A DNA stretch of 64,000 nt from Owenia fusiformis (GCA_903813345.2 CAIIXF020000003.1:19978931-20042930), one strand, 5' to 3'. Shown: positions 45,127-57,192, counted from the stretch's first letter. Numbers and translations: made by a program. The notes: a model not told the origin generated them from the sequence alone.

Positions 45127-46070
45127 GGGTTTTCGTAAAACACCGACCGCCGACCGCCGACCACCGACCACCGACCAGTCACTCTCCACAGTTGGGTACA
45201 TGTGGTCGGTGGTCGGCTGACGGTCTTTTACATAAAGATGAAAAAATGCAAAATTAGAAGTAAAACTAAAACTGGGAATCCAATGACTATAGTACCTTTA
45301 CTAGGTCGTGATTTAAAAACGTATAATTATCATTTCAAATCACGATGAAAACGTTACATCGTCGTGGTGTGTAATGTCATATGTTTAAGTGATGTTTCAG
45401 TTGTTAGAAGACCAATTTCATCCCGGTTAGTCACTTTGGAAAAAAAACGCACGTAACATTGCATTACGTTCATTCTTCATTCATATGAAACGCAATAACA
45501 AAAACACACAAACATCGTCGATGTTGACGTCGTAACGTTATGTTTGATTTCTCAGTTGTTAAACGTCAACTGGTAAAAACTACATTTGATATGACAAAAA
45601 AAAGATTTCTAATGGTGTACTGAAATGGTAAGTCACTTTTAATCCCGATAAGAGAACGCATGTAACATTATATCGTGTTCAGTATTCAGTAGGCTATGAC
45701 GATAACAAATCATTTTTGTTTCGAAATTGTTAAATTTCAGTAAAAAATTAGGATAGATTCCCGTAGAAACGATAGGTTGGTTCATGATAGGTTAGGACCT
45801 AAGGCAGGGCAATTAATCGAGAGGAGACGGTCATGACCAATTTGTTTGCTTGCCATTCGTTGCAAGGTACAAAATCGGTAAAAAACGTTGCCTAGTCCAA
45901 CGATTGACATTCAAAATCAAATTATTAATATTCTAAGGCTACAAATATATTCGGTCTTTTACATGATATGGTCGGTCTTTTACACATTTTCTTCAAACCC
46001 TGTTTTGAGGCTACCAGTGGAAAACACCGACCGGTCGGTGGTCGGTGGGGTCGGTCTTTTCCGAAAACCC
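45127..46070. mobile_element. Mutator/Merlin-like MITE (944 bp) with 9-bp target duplication
   Basis: The ends GGGTTTTCGTAAAACACCGA and TCGGTCTTTTCCGAAAACCC are inverted. Exact 9-bp direct repeats GTTTTCCTT lie at 45118-45126 and 46071-46079. GACCGCCGACC / GGTCGGTGGTCGG clusters stand just inside both ends. No coding capacity. Confidence 0.9.
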
Positions 46071-46166
46071 GTTTTCCTTTAATGTGTGAGGAGGCCTTTC
46101 AGCCAATTTTCGAAAACGTAGTGAGAACAGGTTTGGTGTAGAGGGGAGGGGGATATCTCCCGCCTC

Positions 46167-47355
46167 CAGTACTGTCAACCCCCAAAGATTTTCTCGCAGG
46201 ACAGATTTTTTAGACCCAGTGCCATAGATTCACGGGATTTGCGGGACATCCACCTAAATTCGCGGGATTTCGCGGGACATTTAAGGGATTTGCGTGATTG
46301 CGCTAAAAGGTCAAATTTTGATCAAATTCGCTGGATTTCGCGGGACCATTCGAGGGACAAACACGCTACTTGCGGGACAGTTAACAGGGTAACCACCAAA
46401 GACTTCATAGAGGGATAATCTTTTTAGACAAAGTGCCCTAAATTCGCGGGATTTTGCGGGACATCCACCTTTTGCGGGATGTCGCAGGACATTCAAGGGA
46501 TTTTTAATGTAAAAGTACTCTTGAATCAAACTTTCAGATACTGATTTATCAAATATAATGCACTTAACTTAAGTAAACGTCAACACAATTCCACACAATT
46601 CCACACAATACGCATAGAACTATTATTAAACTATCAAAAAACCACGCTTTAGGTGTGAGTACCGTAATCCGACACGAAATTCAAAAATTCTTGTGAATAC
46701 TTTGCACTTATGGCGTTCGTGACCAACTATGAAACATTTACCCCCATAGTGTTATATATCAAAATGTACCTATTCATATAGGGGTTCAATTATTCTACAT
46801 CAAAATATAGGGAGTCAGGTTTCTTTTCGAGATATCAGTGTCCATTTATTGGAACTCGCGTTTGCTAACATTTGTTCAGTTCTGAGATGAAGGCCGTGAC
46901 ACGCGTAGTAAAAAGGCCAACGTTGGAACTAATCGTGACATGCATCCCTATTTCCGTAATTAAAATGAAATTTGCACTCTTCCTCTTTATTTTGATACCA
47001 AACGGCATGCTAGAGAAGCCAACTATGGTGTTATTTGGATCAAAATCATAGTTTTATAAGTGTACTATATGCTCTTTTCAAAAGCAGTCTTCGATGATCT
47101 GATGCACTGGGAGTTCGGCAGCACTTTTCAAATTAGGTAAACTTGACTCCTCAAAGGTGCAAAAAGCTTAGCTTTTTATATCACAAGATAATCACAATTA
47201 TTTAGCCTCGGGGATTGTTACAATTTTGAAAATTCGCGGAGGTCAAAGCCGTAATTTGCGGGAATTCGCGGGACATTGCGGGACACGCGAATAAGTCAAA
47301 TTTTGGTCAAATTCGCGGGATAATCCCGCCATTCGCGGGACACTTGACAGCTCTG
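46167..47355 (+). mobile_element. CAGNNCTGTCAA-family element, long copy 1 (1189 bp)
   Basis: The ends are CAGTACTGTCAAC and the inverse CTTGACAGCTCTG, flanked by 6-bp direct repeats CGCCTC (46161-46166, 47356-47361). It is rich in TTCGCGGGATTTCGCGGGAC blocks. An inverted second copy lies at 52466-53594; short relatives are at 41399 and 63358. No readable transposase. Confidence 0.88.
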
Positions 47356-47361
47356 CGCCTC

Positions 47362-48032
47362 GGTCTCTCTCTTGCAAACAGGTGAAGGTAAAGGGGTGTA
47401 TATACTGGCAGGCGAAATGCTTGAAATGGAGGCAAAACGGCCGAATTGCTTGAAATGGTTGAAGTGAAAATGATTAATGAACTTAAAAGTAGGTCAGGCA
47501 AATTGATTGAAATGCTTGAAATGGCGAAACTACAATCGCAAGTAGTGAAACAGTAATTTGAAATGAAAAATGTGCGTGTTTGTTTTTTCCAATCGTTTTG
47601 CCCATTTCTTCATGAATATTGGTTGTGATTGAAAAGCTTGAAATGGCGAAACAGGCACAAGTGGAAAAATTTCGATTTCCTTTTCGAAGACGTATCGAGT
47701 GAAACGTTTGAAATGCTCGAAATGACGTAAGCATTGAAAAGTAGGAATTGATGCTTGCATTGAAACGGTTGAACTGATCTAGGATGAAGATTTATTTCTT
47801 CATCCTCAAACTGATTGAAACGATTGAAACGCAATTTACAGTGTATATATAATTCACCTATTACTATACAACAATTCTTGCTTGTTTTATTTGTTGCTTC
47901 GTTGTAATGGTATTGCTATACAACTCAGATTCAAGTATGATCCATTAAATAATATTTATTCAATTTCCTGGATTATCACTCTGTGTATAACAGTCTGCAC
48001 AATTCACAGTTGAGTTTTTGAAAAGACCAAAA
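47362..48032. repeat. Degenerate CTTGAAATGG repeat region
   Basis: The motif GCTTGAAATGG / GATTGAAACG recurs about ten times between 47410 and 47835 with irregular spacing. The open frames on the minus strand here are by-products. No gene. Confidence 0.5.
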
Positions 48033-48752
48033 GACCACGTGCAGTATGGCAAGTGATTTTAGACAGTCATATCTTTCACCATGAGTACTTTCTGGCCATA
48101 AATACAATGGCTTTTATTAAAACAATATGTTTTCTTTCAAGTTAAGTCCGTGTGATAGTAAAATATCAATCCAACTCTCTGAAAAATTATGGATTAGGGC
48201 TCCTCCCTGGCACTTTTTGAAAACTGTTAGGCTTATTTTCTAAAAAGAGGATCTTGTTTTTCTCAATTTAAACATATCGAAAGTCTTCTCTACACTATAT
48301 TAACAATTTCTGAAAAGGGGGTTGGTATGGAAATGAGTTAAAGTTAAAAAACACATATCCCGTGTTATTTTCACATAGGGAAAACTCGTGCTATCCATTG
48401 TTTTCAGCATAATTTTGGTCATCGAAAATTGATATCTTCAAAATTAGACTTTCAATACCATTCTATTTTTGAACATGTCTTAGACCCCTTGTTGAATAAT
48501 GTTTTCATGCAATAAAAATCAGAAAAAGAAGATCCTCTTTTGAGTAAATAGGTTCAACATTTTGAAAAAAATGTTGACATGGGCTCCCTATTCATAATTT
48601 TTCGAATTGTTTGATTTTGATTTTTATCATCATGGGTACTTCACTTGAAAGGAAACATATTGTTTTAATAAAAACCACTGTATTTTTGCACAGAAAGTAC
48701 TCATGGTGAAAGATATGACCGTCTAAAATCACTTGCCATACTGCACGTGGTC
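48033..48752. mobile_element. Long palindromic foldback element (720 bp)
   Basis: The outer arms GACCACGTGCAGTATGGCAA and TTGCCATACTGCACGTGGTC extend inward about 170 bp, and inner pieces (GAGGATCTTGTTTTTCT / GAAAAAGAAGATCCTC) are also inverted, so nearly the whole element is a palindrome. No coding sequence. Confidence 0.85.
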
Positions 48753-49046
48753 CTTTGAAGCCGGTCATCCATCTCCATAAGCCGTCTGCCCGCAAGTCAG
48801 CATTAAAGACCACTGCAGCTATAGAGGAGCTAGGTCTTGAGGTCTAAGACCATGCACAATACTCTTCTGATCATGCAATATCTATAATCGGCGCGGTAAG
48901 ACCTTTAAATATGACAATGACCTTCTCCAAGTTGTTCAATCGACGCTGCGATTCACTCATGTGTTTGAGTCATGGATACAAAGTTCTACTCTTGTACCGA
49001 CCAAAGAGTCTACTTTTCAAAGTAGAGGATACATTACAATATCAAA

Positions 49047-50204
49047 CCAGAACAACGGCAACGCCAAAGCGTAGCAAATCCCATCGAACAGAAATGGCTG
49101 GCATTTTTACAAACGAATAGCAAATATCATAAAACAACACACAAGAAAGGCCACCATTTTCAAAATGGTTGATCACTAGCCAAGTTGTCATCAGAAGAAA
49201 TAATATGCTTTTAAGTAGCCACCTCTAAAATCTTTGAAAATCGCACACGTACTTGTAAAATAACACACATAAAAATGGTGGCCATTTTTCAAAATGGCCG
49301 ACTACTCCCCAAAGTTTTATTAGACAATGTGCCATGCTTAAAGTATTCACATATCAAATATGAACAAAAACGCTCCACTACTTTTCGAGTTATAGTAAAA
49401 TACGTTAAAATGGTGGCCATTTTTCAAAATGGCCACCTTCTACCAAAAGTGTCATTAGAAATAGACAGTGTGCCATGCTTATAGTATTCACATACCAAAT
49501 ATGAACAAAATTGCTCCACTACTTTTCGAGTTATAGTAAAATACGTTAAAATGGCGACCATTTTTCAAAAATTTTTTCAAAATGGCTGCCTTCTGTCATA
49601 GGACAGTGTGCCATGCTTATAGTATTCACATACCAAATATGAACAAAATCGCTCCACTACTTTTCGATTTATAGTAAAATATGTTAAAATGGCGGCCATT
49701 TTGAAAAATGGCCGCCTTCTACCAAAAGTGTCTTTAGACACTGTGCAATGCTTATAGTATTCACATACCAAATATGAACAAAATCGCTCCACTATTTTTT
49801 GAGTTATAGCAAAAATCGTAAAATGACGAGTAAAGGCCGCCATTTTTCAAGATGGCTGCCATGTGCTTCTTTAATATCTACATTTGTAGCATTATTAATG
49901 TCCTTTATGTTTTTTTTACATTTAAAACATATTGCTATTACAGTTTTACATATTGCACCTAAATTACTGTAAAATCGGCACTAAAATGGCCGCCATTTTG
50001 AAATGAGCGGCCATTTTGAAAATCGGCTTTCGAGCAGAACTTCTACTCCCATAGGGTATATGTGTACAAAATATGAACAACATCGGGCTAACGGTATTTG
50101 AGTTATTGCCCGGACGGACGGACGGACGGACGGATGTACGTACGGACGGACGGACGGACGGACGGAGGCGTTCCCTATATCCCTCCGAACTTCGTTCGAT
50201 GGGA
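49047..50204 (-). mobile_element. Helitron-like non-autonomous element, copy 2 (1158 bp)
   Basis: On the minus strand it starts TCCCATCGAACGAAGTTCGG after A and ends GTTGCCGTTGTTCTGG before T (CTGG fits CTRR). It has the same (CCGT)n tract (50109-50166), the same roughly 135-bp internal units and the stem ACGCTTTGGCGT. There is no target duplication. Confidence 0.8.
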
Positions 50205-50461
50205 TAATGATGTAAAGCAAATTGAATTCCCTCCAGTTGTTGCATTTCAACTTTGACATGGGATGTACAAAGTCTCTGTAACTCTCTGCGTGTAACGTTG
50301 CCCCGGGTATTGTGATATCATGTTACCATAGCAACCATAACTCTACCTGAATTACATAATTTTTGTCGAAACTTTGTAATTTTAGTTACTGTAATTTTAG
50401 TTACGATATATGAAGGTACATTATGTTAAGTTTTGAAGACAATTGGTGCATATGGATTTGG

Positions 50462-50544
50462 CTCAAATTTTATATGGCTGCTATTTATCAAAAACATGTT
50501 TTGTTCGGTGGGATTTGCTACTCCGTGGAGTTGCTGTTCTTCTA
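50462..50544 (+). mobile_element. Helitron-like element, 3' fragment (copy 3)
   Basis: GTTCGGTGGGATTTGCTACT followed by the stem-loop ACTCCGTGGAGT and TGCTGTTCTTCTA, then T. It aligns with the 3' ends of copies 1 and 2, but with both stem sides changed together. It lies about 200 bp upstream of dehydrogenase exon B. Confidence 0.65.
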
Positions 50545-50747
50545 TTTTTTTTTAATTTGAGATTTTCCTGTTCTTCATACGTTATCCATAACAGTGAAAA
50601 TGTTAACTGCACAGATGTTAACTGCGGGATACATGAACATGACTGTAAAACAAACATACTTGTCTTGAAGCACATGTACTTTTATCATTTGCACTCTAAG
50701 TTCTCTATTATACTTTACATTTTGGTAATTTGTTTGATAGAACGAAC

Positions 50748-51150
50748 ATGAGTAATGCAAATAAACCATATGTATTCATGTATGCATTAGAAGAAGAGAA
50801 TGTTAAAATTGGAACATTTCCTAAAGAACTCGAGGATATAATGAAGGAGAATTTGAACATAATAACCTGGAAGATGATACAAAATGACAAGTCCTTGTGT
50901 GAAAAAATTCAAGGGGCTCTATGGGGCAAGAAAAAAACTCCGATAGATGTATGGTCAATTGTTGAGCACTTGGATAAGTTCCCAAACTTAAAAGTGGTCG
51001 CAAATTATGGTGTTGGAATGGAACATATTCCAATAAAGGAGTTTAGTCAAAGGGGTATAAGAGTATCAAATACAAGTGGAAGTTGTAGTGCAGGATGTGC
51101 TGACTTTGCTATGGGGCATATATTAGCAGTTGCACGCAATCTTAAATCAG
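50748..51150 (+). CDS. D-2-hydroxyacid dehydrogenase, N-terminal exon, type 2 (copy B)
   Basis: Same family and same domain half as copy A, but a distinct paralog. Marks: NLKVVANYGVGMEHIPI, RGIRVSNTSGSCSAGCADFA and MGHILAVARNLKSG. It ends at a GTACTG donor in phase 1, as in copies A, C and D. An acceptor-like TTGATAG lies 7 nt before the ATG, so an upstream 5' UTR exon is possible. No Rossmann-domain exon is visible in the following 9 kb. Inferred activity is reduction of a 2-keto acid, if later exons exist. Confidence 0.78.
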
Positions 51151-51561
51151 GTACTGTAGTACTATGAGAAACTGTAAATGAGGAAAGGACAGGAAGGGAT
51201 AAATATTAAGAAAATACAGACTCATTTGATTTTTACCAGTTACTATTTTTCTTTTCAGATTAAGATTTTAAAAGAGCACATAGGAATTATAGCCTATAAA
51301 TCATTTTTTACTTCCATGCAATAATGCGTGTTAAGAATATTTGTTTCAGGACTTTTGAGTACTGTAGGAGTATATGAAATATGCATGTATGCATGTATAA
51401 GCCTGTGCTACTTCAATGGATGTTTTGTCATGAGAAAGCACAAAATGCAATATTGAAAAACAGGTTTTCAATAATCTTTCAACAATGCCATCCACCATAT
51501 AGATGTCAGAAAGTAACATTGTAATTATACCATATAGTTATCCTTTCATTCATCCAAATAC

Positions 51562-52466
51562 AGAGTGACCGGAAAAAAGGAGACCACTGAAGTAGACAAT
51601 ATCTCCTAAGCTAGACTAGTGACATTCATAAAATTTTGCACAAACCAGAACAGTTCTATGGAAATTTGTTCCTGAAAGTTTCAATATAACCAGTCAACTG
51701 GTTCAGGAACTGTGATCATTTATATAACATGCTCAAAATGGCCGCAATTGAGCAAAGGGCAGAGCTGGATTCATATGGCAAAATTGTCAATTACCCTCAC
51801 CTCAGTCAACCCTTATTATGGCATTCGTTTAGCAGTGATTGCTTCCTTTAGGTCAGCAATTGTCTGGGGATTGTCTTGGTGTACATTGTCTATCAAATAG
51901 CCCTACAAAAAGAAATCATGTGGATTAAAATTAGGGATGTATGGAGGTGAAGGATTAATTTAGCCAATCTAGTGAGTTATTTAAGGTATAAGGAATAGTG
52001 CCATCTTACCAAAACCACTATATGACACAATTAAATCCCACATGGCAACCAAGGGCTGCCCAAAACTTCCTTAGGATGGTACTGTAACTGACTGGCGCCA
52101 CTGAGTTGTAAGCCATATGTCAGATAATCTTTCATCTCCATATACCCCCCACCTGAATCCACAATTGATTTGTTTTTGTAGGGTTATTTGAAAAACAATG
52201 TAGACAAGAATAATCCTCAGACAATTGCTGACTTGAAGAAGGCAATCCAGGCTAAATGTAATGTCATAATAAGTTTGAATGGGGCAAGGGTAATTGGCAA
52301 TTTTGCCATATGAATCTAGCTCTGCCTTTTGCTCAAGTGCGGCCATCTGGAGCATGTTATGTAAATGATTACACTTTCTGAACCAGTTGACTGGTTATAT
52401 TGAAACTTTCGGGAACAATATTCCATAGAACAGTCCTGGTGTGTGCAAATTTTCATTGATGTCACT
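51562..52466. mobile_element. Palindrome built from mariner-like transposon ends with transposase remnants
   Basis: The left arm starts CAGAGTGACCGGAAAAAAGG. The two arms (about 51600-51830 and 52235-52466) are inverted copies (CATAGAACTGTTCTGG / CCAGGACTGTTCTATGG type). Both carry short pieces resembling the end of a DD34D-type transposase (N-P-H-D-F-F-L...GYL, DNPQTIAD / NNPQTIADLKKAI). It is non-functional. The empty site is seen at about 60985 in the paralogous segment. Confidence 0.65.
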
Positions 52467-53594
52467 TGTCTTTGTCCCGCAAAGTCCCGCAAATGTCGGC
52501 TGTAACCTCCGCGAATTTTCAAAATTGTAACAATTCCCGAGGCTAAATAATTGTGACTATCTTGTGATATAAGAAGCTAAGTTTTTTCGCTTTTGAGGAG
52601 TCAAGTTTACCTAATATGAAAAGTGCTGCCAAACTCCTAGTGCATCGATCATCGAAGACTGCTTTTGGAAAGGGAATACATAAAACTGTGATTTTGATCC
52701 AAATAACACCATAGTTGGCTTCTCAAGTACCTAGTATGCCGTTATTTGGTATCAAAATAAAGAGGAAGAGAGTGCATTTTCATTTTAATTACGAAAATTG
52801 GGATGTTTGTCACGAATAGTTCCAACGTTGGCCTTTTTACTACGCATGTCACAGCCTTCATCTCAGAATTGAGCAAATGTTAGCACGCGCAAACGCGAGT
52901 TCCAATAAATGGACAATGATATTTCGAAAAGAAACCTGACTCTCTATAATTTGATGTAGATTAATCGAACCCCTATATGAATAGGTACATTTTAATATAT
53001 AACACTATGTGGGGAGGGGGGGTAAATGTTTCATAGTAGGTCACGAACGCCATAAGTGCAAGGTATTGTTCAGAATTTTTGAATTTCGTGTTGGATTACG
53101 TCACACCTAAAGCGTGTTTTTTGATAGTTTAATAATATTTCTATGCGTATTGTGTAGAATTGTGTTGACGTTTAAAGTTAAGTGCATTATATTTGATAAA
53201 TCAGTATCTGAAAGTTGATTTGAGTACTTTTACATTAAGCCCCAATCACGTAAATTCCTTGAATGTCCTGCGGCATCCCGCAAATTTAGGTGGATGTCCC
53301 GCAAAATCCCGCAAATTTAGGGCACTTTGTCTTAAAAAATCTGTCCCTCTATGAAGTCTTTGGTGGTTACCCTGTTAACTGTTCCGCAATTAGCGTGCTT
53401 GTCTTTTGAATGGTCCCACGAAATCCCGCTAATTTGATCAAAATTTGACCTATTTAGCGCAATCACGCAAATCCCTTAAATGTCCCGCGAAATCCCGCAA
53501 ATTTAGGTGGATGTCCCGCAAAATCCTGCGAATTTTTGGCACTGGGTCTAAAAAATCTGTCCCGCGAGAAAATCTTTGGGGGTTGACAGTACTG
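52466..53594 (-). mobile_element. CAGNNCTGTCAA-family element, long copy 2
   Basis: An inverted copy of 46167-47355 over its length. Its CAGTACTGTCAAC end is at 53594; the other end lacks the last few bases and abuts the mariner palindrome, into which it appears to have inserted. No coding sequence. Confidence 0.82.
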
Positions 53595-53774
53595 TGTATA
53601 AATAATGTAATCATGATTTAACTTCTCTTTTGTAAGATGTTGATAGTCCTGAAAAGGACTGTTTGGTGTACTGTGCTGATACTACTGCTCTGCTCCTCAC
53701 ACAGCATAAAAGGAAAATTAAACAAATTCTTCATCATTTTCAAAGAAGGAATACTCAGACTCATCATCAGAATC

Positions 53775-54104
53775 CTAGGTCATCTGGTCAACTTTACTCT
53801 TGAGGTCCTCAACTACAGCAGCCATCTCAGTTGCATAGTGGTAAAACATCATCTTCATGTTGCTGAGTGTTGATATCTGTAGACGCAGGGAGTACCGATG
53901 AGCCTCTCTCTGGTGTAGTTTGGCTTGCTGGTAGCGTAATTCCACCATCTTTGCCTTGTCATCAATCAGCAGCAGTTGGTCACATGCCCTGGTGAATTTT
54001 CTGTAGGCAACATTCAGTTGTTCAGTAGTTTGCTCCAAATCATGGCTGTTATCTCTCTCTGGCACGCCATAGGCTTCAGATTCTTGTATAGAGTAGGAAT
54101 CCAT
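53775..54104 (-). CDS. Unknown helical protein family, copy 1 (shortened to 109 residues)
   Basis: Intronless. It encodes MDSYSIQESEAYGVPERD, then a helix-rich middle (LEQTTEQLNVAYRKFTRACD, YRYSL-type segment, TLSNMKMMFYHYATEMAAVV), and stops at DQMT. Compared with copies 2-4, one codon is missing and the following CAG codon is TAG, so the acidic C-terminal tail is lost. An in-frame ATG 14 codons upstream (54146) is special to this copy. A TATAAATA box sits 80 nt upstream of the shared ATG. Family not recognised. Confidence 0.6.
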   Translation of the reverse strand: MDSYSIQESEAYGVPERDNSHDLEQTTEQLNVAYRKFTRACDQLLLIDDKAKMVELRYQQAKLHQREAHRYSLRLQISTLSNMKMMFYHYATEMAAVVEDLKSKVDQMT

Positions 54105-54183
54105 TGTGTATGTGTGTCTTAGAGTTGTGATGTGATTGCTAGGCAAATCAGATCAGTAATGACTTCAACAAAAATCAAAACAG

Positions 54184-54191
54184 TATTTATA
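54184..54191 (-). promoter_or_regulatory. TATA box of helical-protein copy 1
   Basis: TATAAATA on the minus strand within GAGCAGTATAAATACTG, 80 nt before the ATG. The same element and spacing recur in all four copies. Confidence 0.75.
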
Positions 54192-54219
54192 CTGCTCTAG
54201 AGGAAACGAATGTCACTTC

Positions 54220-54620
54220 AAAGAAATATTGATATCAGATAGTTTAAAACATCAAGAGCAAACTTCAAACAGTGAAACTTCAAACATTGACATCAGGCAG
54301 TTTAAAACATCAAGAGCAAACCCCAAACAATGGTTTTATATTTTGACACCAAACAGTGTATTGCACTCACTTCAGACATTGACATCAGACAGTTTATAAC
54401 ACTCACTTCAAACATTGACATTAGACACTTTATTACACTTACTTCAAACATTGACATCAAACAGTTTAAACATCAGGAGCAAATTTTAAATGTTGAAATC
54501 GAACTTTGACAGTTTGAAACAGTTTAAAAACATAAAATACAGTTATAACAATAACTGAACCCAGACACCAAATAGTTTATAACGCTCACTTCAAACGTTG
54601 ACATTTTCAAATACAGTTAT
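54220..54620. repeat. Degenerate ACATTGACATCAGACAG repeat upstream of copy 1
   Basis: Irregular units of about 40 bp combining ACATTGACATCAGACAGTTT with AAAACATCAAGAGCAAAC or ATAACACTCACTTCAA. The same array precedes each tandem copy. Confidence 0.8.
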
Positions 54621-54639
54621 AACAAATACAATAAATTAG

Positions 54640-55310
54640 TATTATTACTATATTAGACATCACATTTTTTGTCAAAAAATCACAAAATCTGACATCAGAC
54701 ACTTTAAAATTGGATCATGGAAGAAAACCTCAACAATTTCGGAAATTTTAACCTCAAACTGCAACCAGTATAATTTCAAACACAAGCTGACATTAGACTA
54801 ATGTATTGGCTCACGAGTTCAAGTGGCAGTTCATAAACAAAATATTAGTGTTTTCTTAGATTTTTTTTATTGAAAGACTCCAGAATTTTTAAGGAAACTC
54901 CTGTTTATGTGTCAATGGCTTATATCTTTTAAAAAAAACTCCAGAGTTTTTAATAATATTACCTCAGATTTTTGAGAAGGATAGAATCACTAGATTTTTG
55001 CGAGGAACTCCAAATTTTCAGGAGTCACAAGAGATTACTTTGACTTTTTGATTAAAAGTCTGATATTCTAGTAGATTTTTGTCTCTTATTGAATAATGGA
55101 AAATTAAGTTTTTAGTAATTTGTGCCAATTTTTTCTCAGCAAAATCTTTTGAAAAGATTGACTTTCTAAAAGTCAAGATTTTCAGATAATATTTCAACAA
55201 ACCTGATTTTTGTAAAAATTACACCATTTCTATTTTTAATAATAATCCATTCATTTGTCTTATTATGCCGAAGTCATTGATAAAGATTATGTATTCATAA
55301 TTAAACTCCT
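54640..55310. other. Spacer of the 1.75-kb tandem duplication
   Basis: AT-rich spacer with ACTCCAGAGTTTTTAATA-like repeats, paralogous to 56370-57060. The open frame at 55018-55200 is not conserved in the paralog. No gene. Confidence 0.6.
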
Positions 55311-55440
55311 CTTTTGTAAGATGTTGATAGTCCTGAAAAGGACTGTTTGGTGTGCTGTGTTGATACATCTGCTCTGCTCCTCACATGTCACAAAAGGAAA
55401 ATTAAACAAATTGTCCATCAAAAACATGTTGATTGCTGCT

Positions 55441-55842
55441 TCAAACTTGCATCTCATCATCATCTTCGTCATTTTCAAAGAAGGAAAACTCAGACTCATC
55501 ATTAGAATCCTGGGTCTTCGTCTGGTCAACTTTACTCCTGAGGTCCTCAACTACAGCAGCCATCTCAGTTGCATAGTGGTAAAACATCATTTTCATGTTG
55601 CTGAGTGTTGATATCTGTAGACGCAGGGAGTACCGATAAGCCTCTCTCTGGTGTAGTTTGGCTCGTTGGTAGCGTAATTCCACCATCTTTGCCTTGTCGT
55701 CAATCAGCAGCAGTTGGTCACATGCCCTGGTGAATTTTCTGTAGGCAACATCCAGTTGTTCAGTAGTTTGCTCCAAATCATGACTGTTATCTCTCTCTGG
55801 CACTCCATAGGCTTCAGATTCTTGTGTAGAGTTGGAATCCAT
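55441..55842 (-). CDS. Unknown helical protein family, copy 2 (133 residues)
   Basis: Intronless and complete. N-terminal MDSNSTQESEAYGVPERD, a helical middle rich in Leu, Arg and Gln (about residues 22-112), then a very acidic tail with CK2-type sites (DSNDESEFSFFENDEDDDE). No signal peptide, membrane segment or known domain. It sits in a 1.75-kb tandem duplication that includes its promoter and upstream repeat array. Function unknown. The open frame opposite (plus strand) is a shadow that recurs because the whole unit is duplicated. Confidence 0.7.
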   Translation of the reverse strand: MDSNSTQESEAYGVPERDNSHDLEQTTEQLDVAYRKFTRACDQLLLIDDKAKMVELRYQRAKLHQREAYRYSLRLQISTLSNMKMMFYHYATEMAAVVEDLRSKVDQTKTQDSNDESEFSFFENDEDDDEMQV

Positions 55843-55920
55843 TATGTATGTCTGCTTAGAGTTGTGATGTGATTGCTAGGCAAATCAGATCAGTTATGAC
55901 TTCAACAAAAATCAAAACAG

Positions 55921-55928
55921 TATTTATA
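55921..55928 (-). promoter_or_regulatory. TATA box of helical-protein copy 2
   Basis: TATAAATA on the minus strand, 79 nt before the ATG, in the conserved GAGCAGTATAAATACTG context. Confidence 0.75.
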
Positions 55929-55964
55929 CTGCTCTAGAGGAAACGAATGTCACTTCAAAGAAAT

Positions 55965-56345
55965 ATTGATATCAGACAGTTTAAAACATCAAGAGCAAAC
56001 TTCAAACAGTGAAAATTCAAACATTGACATCAGGCAGTTTAAACATCAAGAGCAAACCCCAAACAATGGTTTTAAACTTTGACATCAAACAGTATATTAC
56101 ACTCACTTCAGACATTGACATTAGACAGTTTATAACACTCACTTCAAACATTGACATCAGACATTTTATTACACTCACTTCAAACATTGACATCAAACAG
56201 TTTAAACATCAGGAGCAAACTTTAAATGTTGAAATCGAACTTTGACAGTTTGAAACAGTTTAAATACATCAAATACAGTTATAACAATAACTGAACTCAA
56301 ACACCACATAGTTTATAACACTCACTTCAAACTTTGAAATTTTCA
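55965..56345. repeat. Degenerate ACATTGACATCAGACAG repeat upstream of copy 2
   Basis: Same array as 54220-54620. Confidence 0.8.
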
Positions 56346-57192
56346 AATACAGTTATAACAAATACAATAAATTAGTATTATTACTATATTAGACATCACA
56401 TTTTTTCTCAAAAAATCACAAACTCTGACATCAGACACTTTAAAATTGGAAGAAAACCTCAACAATTTTGGAAATTTTAACCTCAAACTGCAACCAGTAT
56501 AATTTCAAACAAAAGCTGACATTAGACTAAAGTATTGGCTCACGAGTTCAATTGGCAGTTTATAAACAAAATATAAGTGTTTTCTAAGATTTTTTTTTGA
56601 AAGATTCCAGAATTTTCGAGGAAACTCCTGTTTATGTGTCAATGCTCCATATCTTTTAAAAAGAAACTCCAGAGTTTTTAATATTATTACCTCAGATTTT
56701 TGTGAAGGTTAGAATCACTAGATTTCTGTGAGAAACTCCAAATTTTTAAGAGTAAACTGAGGAGTATTTACAAGAAATTACTTTGACTTTTTAATTAAAA
56801 GTCTGATATTCTAGACTTCTAGTAGATTTTTGTCCCCTATTGATTAATGGAAAATTAAGTTTTTAGTAATTTGTGCCAATTTTTTCTCAGCAAAATCTTT
56901 TCAAAAACATTGACTTTCTAGATGTCAAGATTTTCGGATAATATTTCAACAAACCTGAGTTTTGTAAAAATTACACCATTTCTATTTTTAATAGTAATCC
57001 ATTCATTTGTCTTATTATGCCGAAGTCATGGATAAAGATTATGTATTCATAATTTAACTCCTCTTTTGTAAGATGTTGATAGTCCTGAAAAGGACTGTTT
57101 GGTGTGCTATGTTGATACATCTGCTCTGCTCCTCACATGTCACAAAAGGAAAATTAAACAAATTGTCCATCAAAAACATGTTGATTGCTGCT

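Noticed and set aside
47307-47834. Overlapping minus-strand frames rich in FQAFQ
   Set aside because: Produced by the repeated CTTGAAATGG motif; no start context, domain or splice structure.
49964-50259. Frames such as RPSVRPSVRPSVRP over the (CCGT)n tract
   Set aside because: Translation of a tetranucleotide repeat inside the Helitron-like element.
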